Shown: positions 43,173 to 52,672, counted from the stretch's first letter. The stretch: DNA of 64,000 bases from Microbulbifer aggregans (GCF_020524005.1 NZ_JAIVKK010000004.1:1-64000); one strand, 5' to 3'. A program made the numbers and translations. The notes: a model not told the origin generated them from the letters alone.

Positions 43173-43841
43173 CTAGGCTTCGTAGGAGTACTTCAGAAGT
43201 CGTTTAATGTCTTTACGCAATTGCTTGCCGCTGTGACTATTGTCATAAACCATCATCGCGTAACCCTGTTGATCAACGAGTAATGCGGCGGGAAACGACA
43301 GGTTGGCGTGATCACTGCCTGCCAGCCATTGATTCAATTTTCCACTATCCGCGACCGCAAATCGCATACGGGGGTGCTGCTTTGCTAGCCGAGTCCTATC
43401 GGGCTCCGCCAACGGTAAATCCGTTACCAGTATGCGTTCAACACGGTGCGCCTTGTCGCCCAAACCAATATGCACCTGCCGGGTTGTGTAGAGCAATTTT
43501 TCGCACTCGCTCGTACACCCATCGCTACTGACGATGACGTAACGCCAGATCGGCTTCTCTCCGACAAAATCAAGGGGTTCGCCGGAGCCCGAGAGAAGTT
43601 CAAGATCCGCCATTTGCTGGGGTGGTATAAGCAACTCCCCCTGGTTAACCGTCCCTCTGGGGATGCCCAACCCCGTTTGGTAGACGAGATAGGCTGCAAT
43701 AATCGGTAAAACCACGGCTGCAATAACGCCAACTGCGGCGAGGCGCCCCGGGCCGCCCTTGGGTCGTCCTGATTTCGATCCCCGGATAGCTGCAGCATCT
43801 AGTGCAGCGGCCTCTTCCGCGCCGTACTTAGCTCCTTCCAT
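43173..43841 (-). CDS. Sco-like membrane-anchored protein with CxxxC motif
   Basis: This 222-residue protein has a charged N-terminus, one transmembrane helix (AVGVIAAVVLPIIAAYLVY) near residue 40 and a thioredoxin-like outer domain. A CxxxC pair (SSDGCTSECEKLLY) sits where Sco1 has its copper motif. The Sco distal histidine is not obvious. Position matches the unnamed gene between SURF1 and haem A synthase in Pseudomonas oxidase clusters. A role in oxidase copper or thiol handling is inferred. Start ATG 43841 has GAGG eight nt upstream. Confidence 0.65.
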   Translation of the reverse strand: MEGAKYGAEEAAALDAAAIRGSKSGRPKGGPGRLAAVGVIAAVVLPIIAAYLVYQTGLGIPRGTVNQGELLIPPQQMADLELLSGSGEPLDFVGEKPIWRYVIVSSDGCTSECEKLLYTTRQVHIGLGDKAHRVERILVTDLPLAEPDRTRLAKQHPRMRFAVADSGKLNQWLAGSDHANLSFPAALLVDQQGYAMMVYDNSHSGKQLRKDIKRLLKYSYEA

Positions 43842-43894
43842 TCCATTCACCTCGCAGTCACGCCTGCCGGCGCTGATTATTGTTATAAGTAAGC

Positions 43895-44692
43895 TCAGCT
43901 ACGAATGTTTCTCGCAGTGATCATATTGCGGATATTTGTCGCTGCCAGCAACCAGAGAATAACCAGTACGCCGGCCATGGAAAACCATTGAAACGCATAG
44001 CCTCCGTGCCGAGCCGGGGAGCTGTTTACGAACTGCCAGTCGGTGACTAATGCTGTATCAGAGTCAGCACTCAACCGGATGATCCAGGCGTAGTCAGCCA
44101 GATTCAGAGTCCTTGTCAGAGATGTGCCAAGCCGCTGGATACGAGCGTGAGGCTCCACATCAGCAACGAATGCGCTCGCCGGCGCAGGATACAAAAACCC
44201 GGTGATCACCTTTGCCGCCAATGGGTAGGCGACCTGGGGTAGTTCGTTTCTCTGTGAAGCGGCAGCGAGCCAGCCGCGATTGACCAGCCAGCGCTGGGGA
44301 CCACTAACAAATACCTGCAGCACCTCATAACCAACGCGGCCATTGCGCGTACGGTTATCGAGATAGAAATATTCATCGGTGTAATAACCCGTTAGACGCA
44401 CCGGCGTATAAATCTGTAGCGCATCAAGGGTAGAGATTTTTCGGGGCTGTGCCGAAAGGCGCGTATCGATATCAACAAGCAGCTGCTGTTTTTGATCTGC
44501 ACGCTGTAGTTGCCAGCTCCCAAGAGCCAGTAGGACCGGAAACAGACACGCGCTCAAGATCGTAAGAGGCCAATTGCGGATCAGTGCTACACTGGCTACT
44601 CGCGACGGTTCCCCTGCTTCCCTGGAGATTTTTCCGGTCCCGGTTGATAACGCTTTGTCGCCTTCAGTGGTCGACGGATTCGGAACTGTCAT
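43895..44692 (-). CDS. SURF1-family oxidase assembly protein
   Basis: The 265-residue protein has two transmembrane helices (near residues 40-60 and 235-255) flanking a periplasmic domain, the SURF1 layout. Motifs include LGSWQLQRADQK near residue 57, VRLTGYYTDEYFYLDNR near 100 and VNRGWLAA near 137. SURF1 helps place haem A in oxidase subunit I. Gene order is conserved with Pseudomonas. No clear Shine-Dalgarno is visible at the ATG. Confidence 0.88.
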   Translation of the reverse strand: MTVPNPSTTEGDKALSTGTGKISREAGEPSRVASVALIRNWPLTILSACLFPVLLALGSWQLQRADQKQQLLVDIDTRLSAQPRKISTLDALQIYTPVRLTGYYTDEYFYLDNRTRNGRVGYEVLQVFVSGPQRWLVNRGWLAAASQRNELPQVAYPLAAKVITGFLYPAPASAFVADVEPHARIQRLGTSLTRTLNLADYAWIIRLSADSDTALVTDWQFVNSSPARHGGYAFQWFSMAGVLVILWLLAATNIRNMITARNIRS

Positions 44693-44725
44693 GCCAATAA
44701 CTACTTATAAAAATGGCTGTTTACT

Positions 44726-44950
44726 ATGTGGCTAAAAGCAATAATCGTATTGTTGTTTCTCGCCGTACTGGCCAGTTTGACCAGTGCACTTGTCTTCCTT
44801 TTACGCGATATAGGTGCGCCGGAATCCAAGCGCACTCTCTATGCCCTCGGCATTCGCGTCGTGCTTGCCGCACTCCTTTTACTCGCAATCTGGTACGGCT
44901 TTGATAGCGGTCAGTTGTCAAATACAGCGCCGTGGGCCGACAAGTACTGA
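44726..44950 (+). CDS. twin-transmembrane DUF2909 protein
   Basis: The 74-residue protein has two helices (IIVLLFLAVLASLTSALVFL and VVLAALLLLAIWYG) joined by a short charged loop, matching the small DUF2909 twin-transmembrane family found in oxidase clusters. It is alone on the plus strand between the minus-strand SURF1 and coxIII genes, so it needs its own promoter. Its function is unknown; oxidase stability or assembly is a reasonable guess. Confidence 0.75.
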   Translation: MWLKAIIVLLFLAVLASLTSALVFLLRDIGAPESKRTLYALGIRVVLAALLLLAIWYGFDSGQLSNTAPWADKY

Positions 44951-44959
44951 TTCTGTTCT

Positions 44960-44980
44960 GGAGCCGAACTGTTCGGCTCC
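44960..44980. terminator. hairpin between DUF2909 and oxidase subunit III genes
   Basis: The perfect 9-bp stem GGAGCCGAA/TTCGGCTCC with a CTG loop lies in the 37-bp convergent gap. There is no long T-run, but its position supports a shared terminator. Confidence 0.6.
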
Positions 44981-44987
44981 TTCGCTA

Positions 44988-45878
44988 TTACGCGCCCAGC
45001 ACGTAGACAAAAATAAATAGTCCCACCCAGACAACATCAACAAAATGCCAGTACCAGCTGGCGGCCTCAAAGCCGAAGTGGTCATCGGGCTTGAAGTGAT
45101 GCGCGATGACTGAACGCAACAACATGATCAACAACATGATGGTTCCCAGCGTTACATGCGCGCCGTGGAAGCCGGTCAACATGAAGAAAGTGGTTCCGTA
45201 AATACCCGACTCAAGTGTCAGGCCAAGGTGTTTATATGCCTCCATGTATTCTTCTATCTGGAAATACAGGAAAGCGGCACCAAGGACAACGGTAATGCCC
45301 AGCCACAAGTTGAATGCCTGGCGCTTGTTCTTCTTCAGGAACACATGTGCGATATGAACAGTTACGCTGGAAGCCAGAAGCAGGAACGTGTTCAGCAGTG
45401 GCAGGTGCCAGGGGTCGATAATCCCCTTGGGGCCAACCACTTTGGCAGATTCACCACTGACGGCCTGCTCTGGCGTGACCATTAACGGCCAGGTATTCTG
45501 GAACCCTTCCCACAACATGTTGGAAGAACCGCGATCCCCCTCGCCGCCGAGCCATGGCAGCGCGAAAGTGCGAATATAATAAAGGGCACCAAAGAATGCC
45601 GCGAAGAACATCACTTCGGAAAAAATAAACCAGCCCATGCCCCACACATAGGAACGCTTGAGCTGAACGCTGTTGAGACCAGCCATATTCTCGCGGATCA
45701 CGGCCGCAAACCAGAACCACAGTACTGTCGCCATGGACAGGGCGCCGGCAAAGAATATGTAGGCGCTGCCACCATTGATCCAATTGGCGGCACCGAAGGC
45801 CGTCAGAAACAGGCCGATCGTGGCGAATATTGGCAGCCGGGACTGCTCGGGAACATAGTAGCTGCTTTCAGTGGCCAT
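44988..45878 (-). CDS. ctaE: cytochrome c oxidase subunit III
   Basis: This seven-helix membrane subunit stabilises the aa3 core. The 296-residue protein shows WFIFSEVMFFAAFFGALYY near residue 82, LNTFLLLASSVTVHIAH near 164 and FHGAHVTLGTIMLLIML near 240, with HFGFEAASWYWHFVDVVW near the end. It lies directly behind the Cox11 gene. The length and motifs are typical. Confidence 0.95.
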   Translation of the reverse strand: MATESSYYVPEQSRLPIFATIGLFLTAFGAANWINGGSAYIFFAGALSMATVLWFWFAAVIRENMAGLNSVQLKRSYVWGMGWFIFSEVMFFAAFFGALYYIRTFALPWLGGEGDRGSSNMLWEGFQNTWPLMVTPEQAVSGESAKVVGPKGIIDPWHLPLLNTFLLLASSVTVHIAHVFLKKNKRQAFNLWLGITVVLGAAFLYFQIEEYMEAYKHLGLTLESGIYGTTFFMLTGFHGAHVTLGTIMLLIMLLRSVIAHHFKPDDHFGFEAASWYWHFVDVVWVGLFIFVYVLGA

Positions 45879-45884
45879 ATTTTC

Positions 45885-46457
45885 TCATCCCTCTCGCTCA
45901 GAGTCGGTATTTTTGTTGTCTGTCTGATGTGCAACTCTTTCCGTTACATCGAACAAGGTGTAGGAAAGCGTTATCGTATTAATGCTTGGCGGTAAATCCG
46001 GATCTACGATAAACCGAAGTGCCAGCTCTGCCGATTCACCGCCATTCAGCGTCTGCTGGTTGAAGCAGAAGCACTCCGTTTTATGGAAATACGCAGCCGC
46101 CTTTGACGGCGCAAGACTGGGTATCGCCTGCCCAACCATATCCTGCCCGGTAGGGTTTCTGGCATGGAATACCGTGTCGATCGCTTCCCCCGGATGCACC
46201 CGCATCTCCACCACTCCGGGCTTGAATTCCCACGGCATGCTTTCGTTATTGCTGGCCACAAACTGGACTTTTACCAGCCGCTGCCGATCCACCGCCGCCG
46301 GCACTGCCTCATACCGGCCACCGGTTTTCCCATTGAGGCCGGTTACTTCACAGAAGGCGTCGTAAAGCGGCGGCATAACGAAAAGCGCAAACCCCAACAT
46401 CCCGACGGCAAGCGTCAGAAGCCGGGCTGTGGTTTTACTGTTTGCGCTCCAGGCCAT
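45885..46457 (-). CDS. ctaG: cytochrome c oxidase assembly protein CtaG/Cox11
   Basis: This copper chaperone inserts CuB into subunit I. The 190-residue protein has one N-terminal transmembrane helix, the conserved FVASNNESMPWEFKP near residue 66 and the copper-binding TECFCFNQQTL near 129. AGGAG precedes the ATG by eight nt. It is encoded between subunits I and III, as in most alpha- and gammaproteobacterial aa3 clusters. Confidence 0.93.
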   Translation of the reverse strand: MAWSANSKTTARLLTLAVGMLGFALFVMPPLYDAFCEVTGLNGKTGGRYEAVPAAVDRQRLVKVQFVASNNESMPWEFKPGVVEMRVHPGEAIDTVFHARNPTGQDMVGQAIPSLAPSKAAAYFHKTECFCFNQQTLNGGESAELALRFIVDPDLPPSINTITLSYTLFDVTERVAHQTDNKNTDSEREG

Positions 46458-46475
46458 AGGGCAATCTCCTGTGGA

Positions 46476-48026
46476 TCAGCGCACAGCCGGCGGGGTACTG
46501 AAGGTGTGGTACGGCGCAGGAGAAGGGACGGTCCACTCCAACCCCTGTGGGTTTTCCCACACTTCGTCCGTCGCCTTGCCGCCACCGCGCACGGTGCGAA
46601 CCACGTTGAACAGGAACACCAGCTGCGCTGCACCGAACAGGAAGGCGCCGACACTGGCAATCTGGTTAAAGTCCGCAAACTGCAGTGCGTAATCGGGAAT
46701 CCGTCTCGGCATGCCTGCAAGCCCCACAAAATGCATGGGGAAGAAGGTTACGTTGAGGCCAATAAATGCGAGCCAGAAATGCACCTTGCCCATGGTTTCG
46801 TTGTACATGTGGCCGGTCCACTTCGGCAGCCAGTAATAAACGCCCGCGGTAATCGAGAAAATAGCACCAGGAACCAGTACGTAGTGGAAGTGCGCCACCA
46901 CAAAGTAGGTGTCGTGATACTGGAAGTCAGCCGGCGCGATGGCGAGCATCAAACCGGAAAAGCCACCAATAGTGAAAAGGATCACAAAGGCGATGGCAAA
47001 GAGCATCGGGGTTTCAAAGGTCATGGACCCGCGGAACATGGTCGTGACCCAGTTGAACACTTTGACCCCGGTAGGTACAGCAATGAGCATGGTGGCGTAC
47101 ATAAAGAACAGCTCACCGGCGATAGGCATGCCCACCGTAAACATATGGTGTGCCCATACGATAAAGCTCAGGAATGCGATCGACGCGGTTGCGTACACCA
47201 TTGAGCTGTACCCGAAGAGCGGTTTGCGCGCAAAGGTAGGGATAATCGCCGACACAATCCCGAACGCCGGCAGAATCATGATGTACACCTCGGGATGACC
47301 AAAGAACCAGAACACATGCTGGAACAGTACCGGGTCACCACCGCCAGCCGCGCTGAAGAAACTGGTACCGAAGTGGATATCCATCAACATCATGGTGACA
47401 ACACCGGCGAGTACCGGCATGACCGCGATCAACAGGTAAGCCGTAATCAACCAGGTCCACACGAACAGCGGCATTTTCATCAGGGTCATGCCCGGTGCGC
47501 GCATGTTCAATATCGTGGCGACGATGTTGATCGCCCCCATGATCGACGAAGCACCCATGATGTGGATTGAAAATATAAAGAAGGTGACGCTGGGGGGCGC
47601 GTATTCCGTGGAGAGCGGTGCGTAGAATGTCCAGCCAAAATTGGGCGCGCCGCCTTCCATGAACAGCGTGGATGCCAGCATTGCAAAGGCGAACGGGAGA
47701 ATCCAGAAGCTCCAGTTATTCATGCGCGGCAGCGCCATATCCGGAGCACCGATCATCATCGGAATCATCCAGTTGGCCAGCCCCACAAACGCTGGCATCA
47801 CTGCACCGAACACCATGATCAGGCCGTGCATTGTAGTCATCTGGTTAAAGAATTCCGGCTGCACGATTTGCAGGCCGGGTTGAAATAACTCGGCGCGGAT
47901 TACCAGCGCCATACAACCGCCAAGCAGGAACATCGCAAAACTGAACCACAGATACATCGAGCCGATGTCTTTGTGGTTCGTTGTGTAGAGCCAGCGGGTA
48001 AAACCGGGTTTCGGACCGTGTGCCAT
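46476..48026 (-). CDS. ctaD: cytochrome c oxidase subunit I
   Basis: This catalytic haem-copper subunit has 516 residues and twelve helices. The proton-channel and metal motifs are visible: MTTMHGLIMVFGAVMPAFVG near residue 64, FFGHPEVYIMILPAFG near 240 (CuB histidine and cross-linked tyrosine region), VWAHHMFTVGMP near 290 and VVAHFHYVLVPGA near 375. The HPEVY and HH motifs identify a type A haem-copper oxidase. A strong AGGAG lies seven nt upstream. Confidence 0.97.
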   Translation of the reverse strand: MAHGPKPGFTRWLYTTNHKDIGSMYLWFSFAMFLLGGCMALVIRAELFQPGLQIVQPEFFNQMTTMHGLIMVFGAVMPAFVGLANWMIPMMIGAPDMALPRMNNWSFWILPFAFAMLASTLFMEGGAPNFGWTFYAPLSTEYAPPSVTFFIFSIHIMGASSIMGAINIVATILNMRAPGMTLMKMPLFVWTWLITAYLLIAVMPVLAGVVTMMLMDIHFGTSFFSAAGGGDPVLFQHVFWFFGHPEVYIMILPAFGIVSAIIPTFARKPLFGYSSMVYATASIAFLSFIVWAHHMFTVGMPIAGELFFMYATMLIAVPTGVKVFNWVTTMFRGSMTFETPMLFAIAFVILFTIGGFSGLMLAIAPADFQYHDTYFVVAHFHYVLVPGAIFSITAGVYYWLPKWTGHMYNETMGKVHFWLAFIGLNVTFFPMHFVGLAGMPRRIPDYALQFADFNQIASVGAFLFGAAQLVFLFNVVRTVRGGGKATDEVWENPQGLEWTVPSPAPYHTFSTPPAVR

Positions 48027-48050
48027 AACTAAACTCCTTTCGGCTCCTGC

Positions 48051-49223
48051 TTACTTATTCTTGAAATTGAGAATGTCGATGGGCTGCACGGTGTCGCCCA
48101 TATTGTTGCCGAAGGCACTGCGCTGATAGGTGATGACCGCGGCGATATCCACCTCACTTAGCTGCGCACCGAATGCCTGCATAGCCGGGTTCTTGGACGA
48201 ACCATTTACCACCATGCTCAAGTGGCCATCCATCGGCCCCGTGGCCACCTTGGATCCGGCAATCGCCGGGAAGGCACCGGGCACCCCCTGACCATTGGCC
48301 TGGTGACAGGCAACACAGGTACTGTTGTAAACTTTCTCGCCACGCGCGTAGAGCTCATCAAACGTAAACGTTTTATTGGTAAGCTCCTTGATTCGCGCTG
48401 CCGCTGCGGCGCGCTCGTTCAGCCATGAGTGGTATTCATCTTCCGGAACCGCTTTGACAACGACCGGCATAAAGCCGTGGTCTTTGCCACACAGTTCGGC
48501 GCACTGGCCGCGGTAGATTCCCGGTTCTTCAATGCGCGTCCATGCCTCGTTGACGAAGCCCGGAATGGCATCTTTTTTCACCGCCAGATCCGGCACCCAC
48601 CAGGCGTGAATTACGTCATTCGCGGTAATGAGGAAACGGACTTTCTTATTCACAGGAACAACCAATGGCTCGTCTACCTCAAGCAGGTAGTTTTCCGATT
48701 TTGGTAGTTCGTTGTGAATTTGTGCCTGGGGGGTAGAGAGATTGGAGAAGAATGAAACATCGGAGCCAAGGTAGTCGTATTTCCACTTCCACTGGTAGCC
48801 GGTAATCATGATATCCAGGTCGGCTTCCTTGGTATCGTAAATATCGTACAGGGTCTTGGTCGCCGGAACCGCCATGCCGATCAGAATCAGCGTTGGCACT
48901 ATCGTCCAGGCCAGCTCCACAAGAGTACTTTCGTGGAACTGTGATGCCTGGTACCCCTTGCTTTTACGGTGACGCCACATGCTGTAGAACATCACCCCGA
49001 AAACGAGGATACCGATCACCACGCAGATCCAGAAAATCAGCATGTGCAAATCGTATGTAGTTCGGGAAACTTCGGTAACTCCCTGGGTCATATTGACCCC
49101 CCAGCGTTCCGCCTCACCCACAGCATCGCCAACCGCTTCTGAAGCAGCTTGTTGAGCAAACGTCATGGGTGTGAGGATCGAGAGGAACAGGAAGGCGAAC
49201 AGCCGTTTTAAGCCCATCAACAT
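48051..49223 (-). CDS. ctaC: cytochrome c oxidase subunit II with fused cytochrome c domain
   Basis: The electron-entry subunit carries the binuclear CuA site. From the ATG at 49223 (49217 is as likely) it has a signal peptide, two transmembrane helices, the aromatic region TGYQWKWKYDY, a cupredoxin domain with HAWWVPDLAVK and GQCAELCGKDHGFMP (CuA ligands), and a C-terminal cytochrome c with CVACHQANGQGVPG. The fusion allows direct uptake of electrons from small cytochromes. A longer open frame to 49421 is not needed. It is the first gene of the oxidase operon. Confidence 0.93.
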   Translation of the reverse strand: MLMGLKRLFAFLFLSILTPMTFAQQAASEAVGDAVGEAERWGVNMTQGVTEVSRTTYDLHMLIFWICVVIGILVFGVMFYSMWRHRKSKGYQASQFHESTLVELAWTIVPTLILIGMAVPATKTLYDIYDTKEADLDIMITGYQWKWKYDYLGSDVSFFSNLSTPQAQIHNELPKSENYLLEVDEPLVVPVNKKVRFLITANDVIHAWWVPDLAVKKDAIPGFVNEAWTRIEEPGIYRGQCAELCGKDHGFMPVVVKAVPEDEYHSWLNERAAAAARIKELTNKTFTFDELYARGEKVYNSTCVACHQANGQGVPGAFPAIAGSKVATGPMDGHLSMVVNGSSKNPAMQAFGAQLSEVDIAAVITYQRSAFGNNMGDTVQPIDILNFKNK

Positions 49224-49657
49224 CGCCTGCAGATCTCCATATTTGTTATTCTCGCGAGCCGCTTTCCTGCGGTCACACTGCAACGGCCCTGCTACACAGC
49301 AAATGCTTGTGCGCTTCGGCCGCAGCGCGGTAACCAACAAGATAGCAAAACCCTGTAACAGCCGTTGGCTATTGCGGAAGACTGGAGTCTGCCCGACGTT
49401 CACGCCGGAAATATTCCACACATCAATGTGGACATGCTGTAGTAAACCAAGACTACATACACTGCACGCATACCGGGGGAGACCACAGCTGCGCGTTACT
49501 GCTTCAGTGCAACTTGTTATTTTTCGCTAAAAGCTTATTTACTTCAGATGTCGTCGCCCGAAAGGTACAACCAACAACCTGTGTTTTTTTGTCGCATCTA
49601 CTGCAAAGTCAAAAGGAACACATTGCCCACTAAAAGTCAATTACACCGCCAGGCTAT
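49224..49657. promoter_or_regulatory. 434-bp divergent region upstream of the oxidase operon and MATE gene
   Basis: No gene is seen. Two short inverted repeats are present: TCCACA/TGTGGA around 49416-49433 and TGTAGT/ACTACA around 49438-49457. Either could be an operator. I could not assign promoters for the oxidase operon or the exporter. Confidence 0.35.
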
Positions 49658-51016
49658 ATGAAAGACTCTCCGGCACGCTTCCGTGCCTTTTCGCGCCGCC
49701 AGTTGTCGTCCTACCAGCGCGTATGGAATCTCGCCTGGCCGATGATCCTGAGCAACATCACCGTGCCGCTGCTCGGCGCTGTGGACACTGCTGTGCTAGG
49801 ACATTTACCCAGCCCGGAATATCTTTCCGGTGTGGCCATAGGTGCCAGTGTAATTTCCATGCTTTTATGGGCCTTCGGGTTTCTGCGCATGGGTACGACG
49901 GGACTGGTGGCCCGAGCCTCAGACTCCGGCACATCCTGGCTGCTACGCGCACTCGTGCTGGCCATATCCCTCGGTGTCTTGGTGTCCATTGTGGCAACAC
50001 CCTTGCTGCCAACGATCACTCAGTGGATGAATGCCAGCACCGGTGCCGCTCCACACGCAACGGACTATCTGCAGATCCGCTTGCTAAGCGCGCCGTTTGC
50101 ACTGGCCAATTTTGCCTTGCTGGGCTTTTTTATCGGCCGCGGGGACAGCCGCACCCCCCTGGTTATCCTGGTGTGCGCAAACCTGCTGAATATCGTGCTC
50201 GACCTGCTATTGATTATCGGACTGGACATGGGAGCTCGCGGAGCTGCCTGGGCATCGGTCGCAGCCGATATCAGCGGCTTCGCTATCGGCTTGAGTCTTC
50301 TCTACAACAGACACCCCAAAGTATTTAACGCGGTACGCCATTACCTTTTAGGCGGGCACTTCTGGCCCTGGCAAGACGCTTCGCCCTGGCGCGAATTACT
50401 TCGTGTTAACGGCGATCTGTTCATCCGTACCTGCCTGCTGCTGTTCACACTGACGTTTTTCACCGCACAAGGTGCCGCCCAAGGCGACAGCGTGCTGGCG
50501 GCCAATGCAATTTTGCTGCAGTTGTTGATGATCACCTCCTATGCGCTGGACGGCTTTGCGCACGCCACCGAGTCGCTTGTCGGCAATGCCGTTCGCCGCC
50601 GGTCCATGGCTCTGTTTATGCGCACCGTGACTGCCGCCGGCGTCTGGGCCCTGGGCTCCGCGCTGATAATCACCGCAGTGTTGGTTGTAGGTCACGACTG
50701 GATCCCGACACTTTTCACCAGTATTCCCGACGTATTAGAGCAGGCCTGGGCTTATTACCCATGGCTTTGCTGTCTACCGCTGGTGGCGGTCTGGAGCTAT
50801 CAATTGGATGGTGTTTTTATCGGGGCGGGAAAAAGTCGGCAAATGCGTGACACTATGTTCATCGCAACTGTGATCGTGTTCTTACCATCCTGGTGGTTTA
50901 CACGCCACTATGACAACGCTGGCATCTGGTTCAGCCTTTTTTTGTGGTTTGTCGCACGTTCCGCCGGACTTGTCGTCTACTTTTATAGCTACACTAAGAA
51001 AAACAACTGGCTGTAA
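49658..51016 (+). CDS. MATE-family efflux transporter (DinF-like)
   Basis: The 452-residue protein has twelve hydrophobic helices in two related halves. NLAWPMILSNITVPLLGAVD with TAVLGHLPSPEYLSGVAIG at the start is typical of the DinF branch of MATE drug/cation antiporters, and the G-rich segment LLGFFIGRGDSRTPL is near residue 158. It is not a Wzx flippase by its N-terminal motifs. It stands divergent from the oxidase operon. Confidence 0.88.
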   Translation: MKDSPARFRAFSRRQLSSYQRVWNLAWPMILSNITVPLLGAVDTAVLGHLPSPEYLSGVAIGASVISMLLWAFGFLRMGTTGLVARASDSGTSWLLRALVLAISLGVLVSIVATPLLPTITQWMNASTGAAPHATDYLQIRLLSAPFALANFALLGFFIGRGDSRTPLVILVCANLLNIVLDLLLIIGLDMGARGAAWASVAADISGFAIGLSLLYNRHPKVFNAVRHYLLGGHFWPWQDASPWRELLRVNGDLFIRTCLLLFTLTFFTAQGAAQGDSVLAANAILLQLLMITSYALDGFAHATESLVGNAVRRRSMALFMRTVTAAGVWALGSALIITAVLVVGHDWIPTLFTSIPDVLEQAWAYYPWLCCLPLVAVWSYQLDGVFIGAGKSRQMRDTMFIATVIVFLPSWWFTRHYDNAGIWFSLFLWFVARSAGLVVYFYSYTKKNNWL

Positions 51017-51156
51017 TTGGAGCTTCGGTTAGAACCTTCTTCCAACGTTAAGCCGTCTTACCCGGAGTGTTAACGGCCGGCGAGTCACTTGCACCGGCGG
51101 TCAATAACAGGGTAAAGAAACGGGGAGGCAGCTTCGCCGTTTTTTATGTTTGCCCC

Positions 51157-51819
51157 ATGTCCGACGATCCCTACCATTTTATCCAGCAGTGTATTGACCG
51201 CGCCGTAAAGGCGGAGCAGGAACGCTTTCGTTTTCGCCGATCACTGCACGATACGCTGCCTAAACTGCATCGCAGTATCCAGCTACCTCAGCGCGATGCC
51301 CCCCTGCATCTAACCTGTTTTGTTATCCGGTATATCCAGGTAGTTCCCACCTGGCTAAACCAAATGGATACGCTCTGCCACGCCGCTGGGCTTAATTTCC
51401 GTCCGATACGGGAATTGATCATCCACAGCTTCCGCTCGGTGCCTGAGCGCCAACCATACGAACACGGCCTCGGTTCCATTCTGGATGAGGCCTACCTTGC
51501 GCACAGAACCATGGAAGAGATCAACGATATTCTGCAGCCACAGTGCGGAACCCCGTTACTACCGATGGACCCGATGATTGCGAACCTGGTCGTTCGTGAA
51601 TTACTGGGCGAATCGCTGTCCTGCCAGCTTGATAACCTGAGCGAGCTACTGGTTCGCCGCTTTGAACCGGAAGAGTTAGATCCAGCCCACCTTGTATCCA
51701 TGATTTTGTGTAAACAGCGATTTGAAGACGATCCGGGAAGCTGGCCCGACTTCGCGCAGCACATGCAGATTTCCTTACACACCCGCTCGCTGGAGAAGCA
51801 ACTGGACAACTCCCATTAG
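51157..51819 (+). CDS. conserved-looking cytoplasmic protein of unknown function
   Basis: I do not recognise this protein of about 220 residues. From ATG 51157 it begins MSDDPYHFIQQCIDRAVKAE and is mostly helical. Notable segments are LTCFVIRYIQVVPTWLNQMD near residue 53 and DEAYLAHRTMEEINDI near 110. There is no signal peptide, membrane segment or obvious catalytic motif. A longer open frame starts at GTG 51067, and neither start has a good ribosome binding site. It follows the MATE gene in the same orientation and converges with the next gene. Confidence 0.55.
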   Translation: MSDDPYHFIQQCIDRAVKAEQERFRFRRSLHDTLPKLHRSIQLPQRDAPLHLTCFVIRYIQVVPTWLNQMDTLCHAAGLNFRPIRELIIHSFRSVPERQPYEHGLGSILDEAYLAHRTMEEINDILQPQCGTPLLPMDPMIANLVVRELLGESLSCQLDNLSELLVRRFEPEELDPAHLVSMILCKQRFEDDPGSWPDFAQHMQISLHTRSLEKQLDNSH

Positions 51820-51835
51820 CAATGCAACTGCTGGA

Positions 51836-52642
51836 TTAGCGCATCACGACCTGGCGCCACTGGTTATAAAAATCAACTTCACTTGTGAGTATCGCGCGAT
51901 TGAGGTCGTCTACTTCGCGATGCATTTTCTTGTCGTAAAAATACAGGCTGCCACCCCGGAGAGTGAACTTTTTCGAGTTATCCACTAAGAACTGGTAAAA
52001 GTACTGTTGCCGGTCGAGGTATCGCTCAACTTCTTTACGTGAAAAGTTGCCATGCCGGTAGCCGGAAAAAACCGTTTGCTGAATTTCAGTCTCCGCAGCC
52101 ATCCGGGTCTCATCGGACAGAAGGCTGTTGTTTAGCAAACCGGTAACATCGGATTGAAAATCTTTCAGGTAACTATCCGCGGCTTGTGCGCTAACCTGCA
52201 CCCTATAGATCGCCTTTTTTCTGCGTTCAAGCGTCCGGGTATCCGTTAGCCGCTCCATTTCCCACAACCGGGTCTTTGCCAGATACGCGACGGGCGCAAA
52301 AATTGTGCGGTGCTGTCGATTGCTGTTTTCCGTAATTCGATCACAAACCTCGACCGCGGCCTGCCATTCGGAAAACGGCTTGCCATCAAGGACCTGCGCG
52401 GGCAACAGGGATATTTTTTCCTGCAGTCGCTCAGCCTCTTCACGATGGAAATCCGGATTATTCTTCCAGTCATTCGCCTGCAATTGGTACAGCGAGAGCA
52501 AACTCTGATTGACACAGCGACTTAAAAAGTAAGAAACCTGAGCGCGCTGTTCAGCGCGCTGTTTTTTGTAGTAATCGAAACCTTTTATTCCGGCGATTGC
52601 CAATACAATGATCAGTGCAATAAGTGGGTAGAGTTTTTTCAA
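51836..52642 (-). CDS. membrane-anchored protein of unknown function
   Basis: The 268-residue protein has one N-terminal transmembrane helix (LYPLIALIIVLAIAGIKGF) and a mostly helical periplasmic domain rich in charged and glutamine residues (QRAEQRAQVSYFLSRCVNQS). It ends with a beta-like RGGSLYFYDKKMHREVDDLN. Two cysteines (near 43 and 100) could form a disulfide. The apparent start is TTG 52642, with AAGAG six nt upstream. It lies 30 bp behind the YheV-like gene on the same strand, so prlC, yheV and this gene may be one operon. Confidence 0.6.
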   Translation of the reverse strand: MKKLYPLIALIIVLAIAGIKGFDYYKKQRAEQRAQVSYFLSRCVNQSLLSLYQLQANDWKNNPDFHREEAERLQEKISLLPAQVLDGKPFSEWQAAVEVCDRITENSNRQHRTIFAPVAYLAKTRLWEMERLTDTRTLERRKKAIYRVQVSAQAADSYLKDFQSDVTGLLNNSLLSDETRMAAETEIQQTVFSGYRHGNFSRKEVERYLDRQQYFYQFLVDNSKKFTLRGGSLYFYDKKMHREVDDLNRAILTSEVDFYNQWRQVVMR

Positions 52643-52672
52643 GCGTCGCTCTTATTATTTGATTTCAGGTGG

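Noticed and set aside
49224-49421. N-terminal extension of oxidase subunit II
   Set aside because: The extra 66 residues precede a good signal peptide and resemble translated leader, so the start was placed at the ATG pair 49217/49223.
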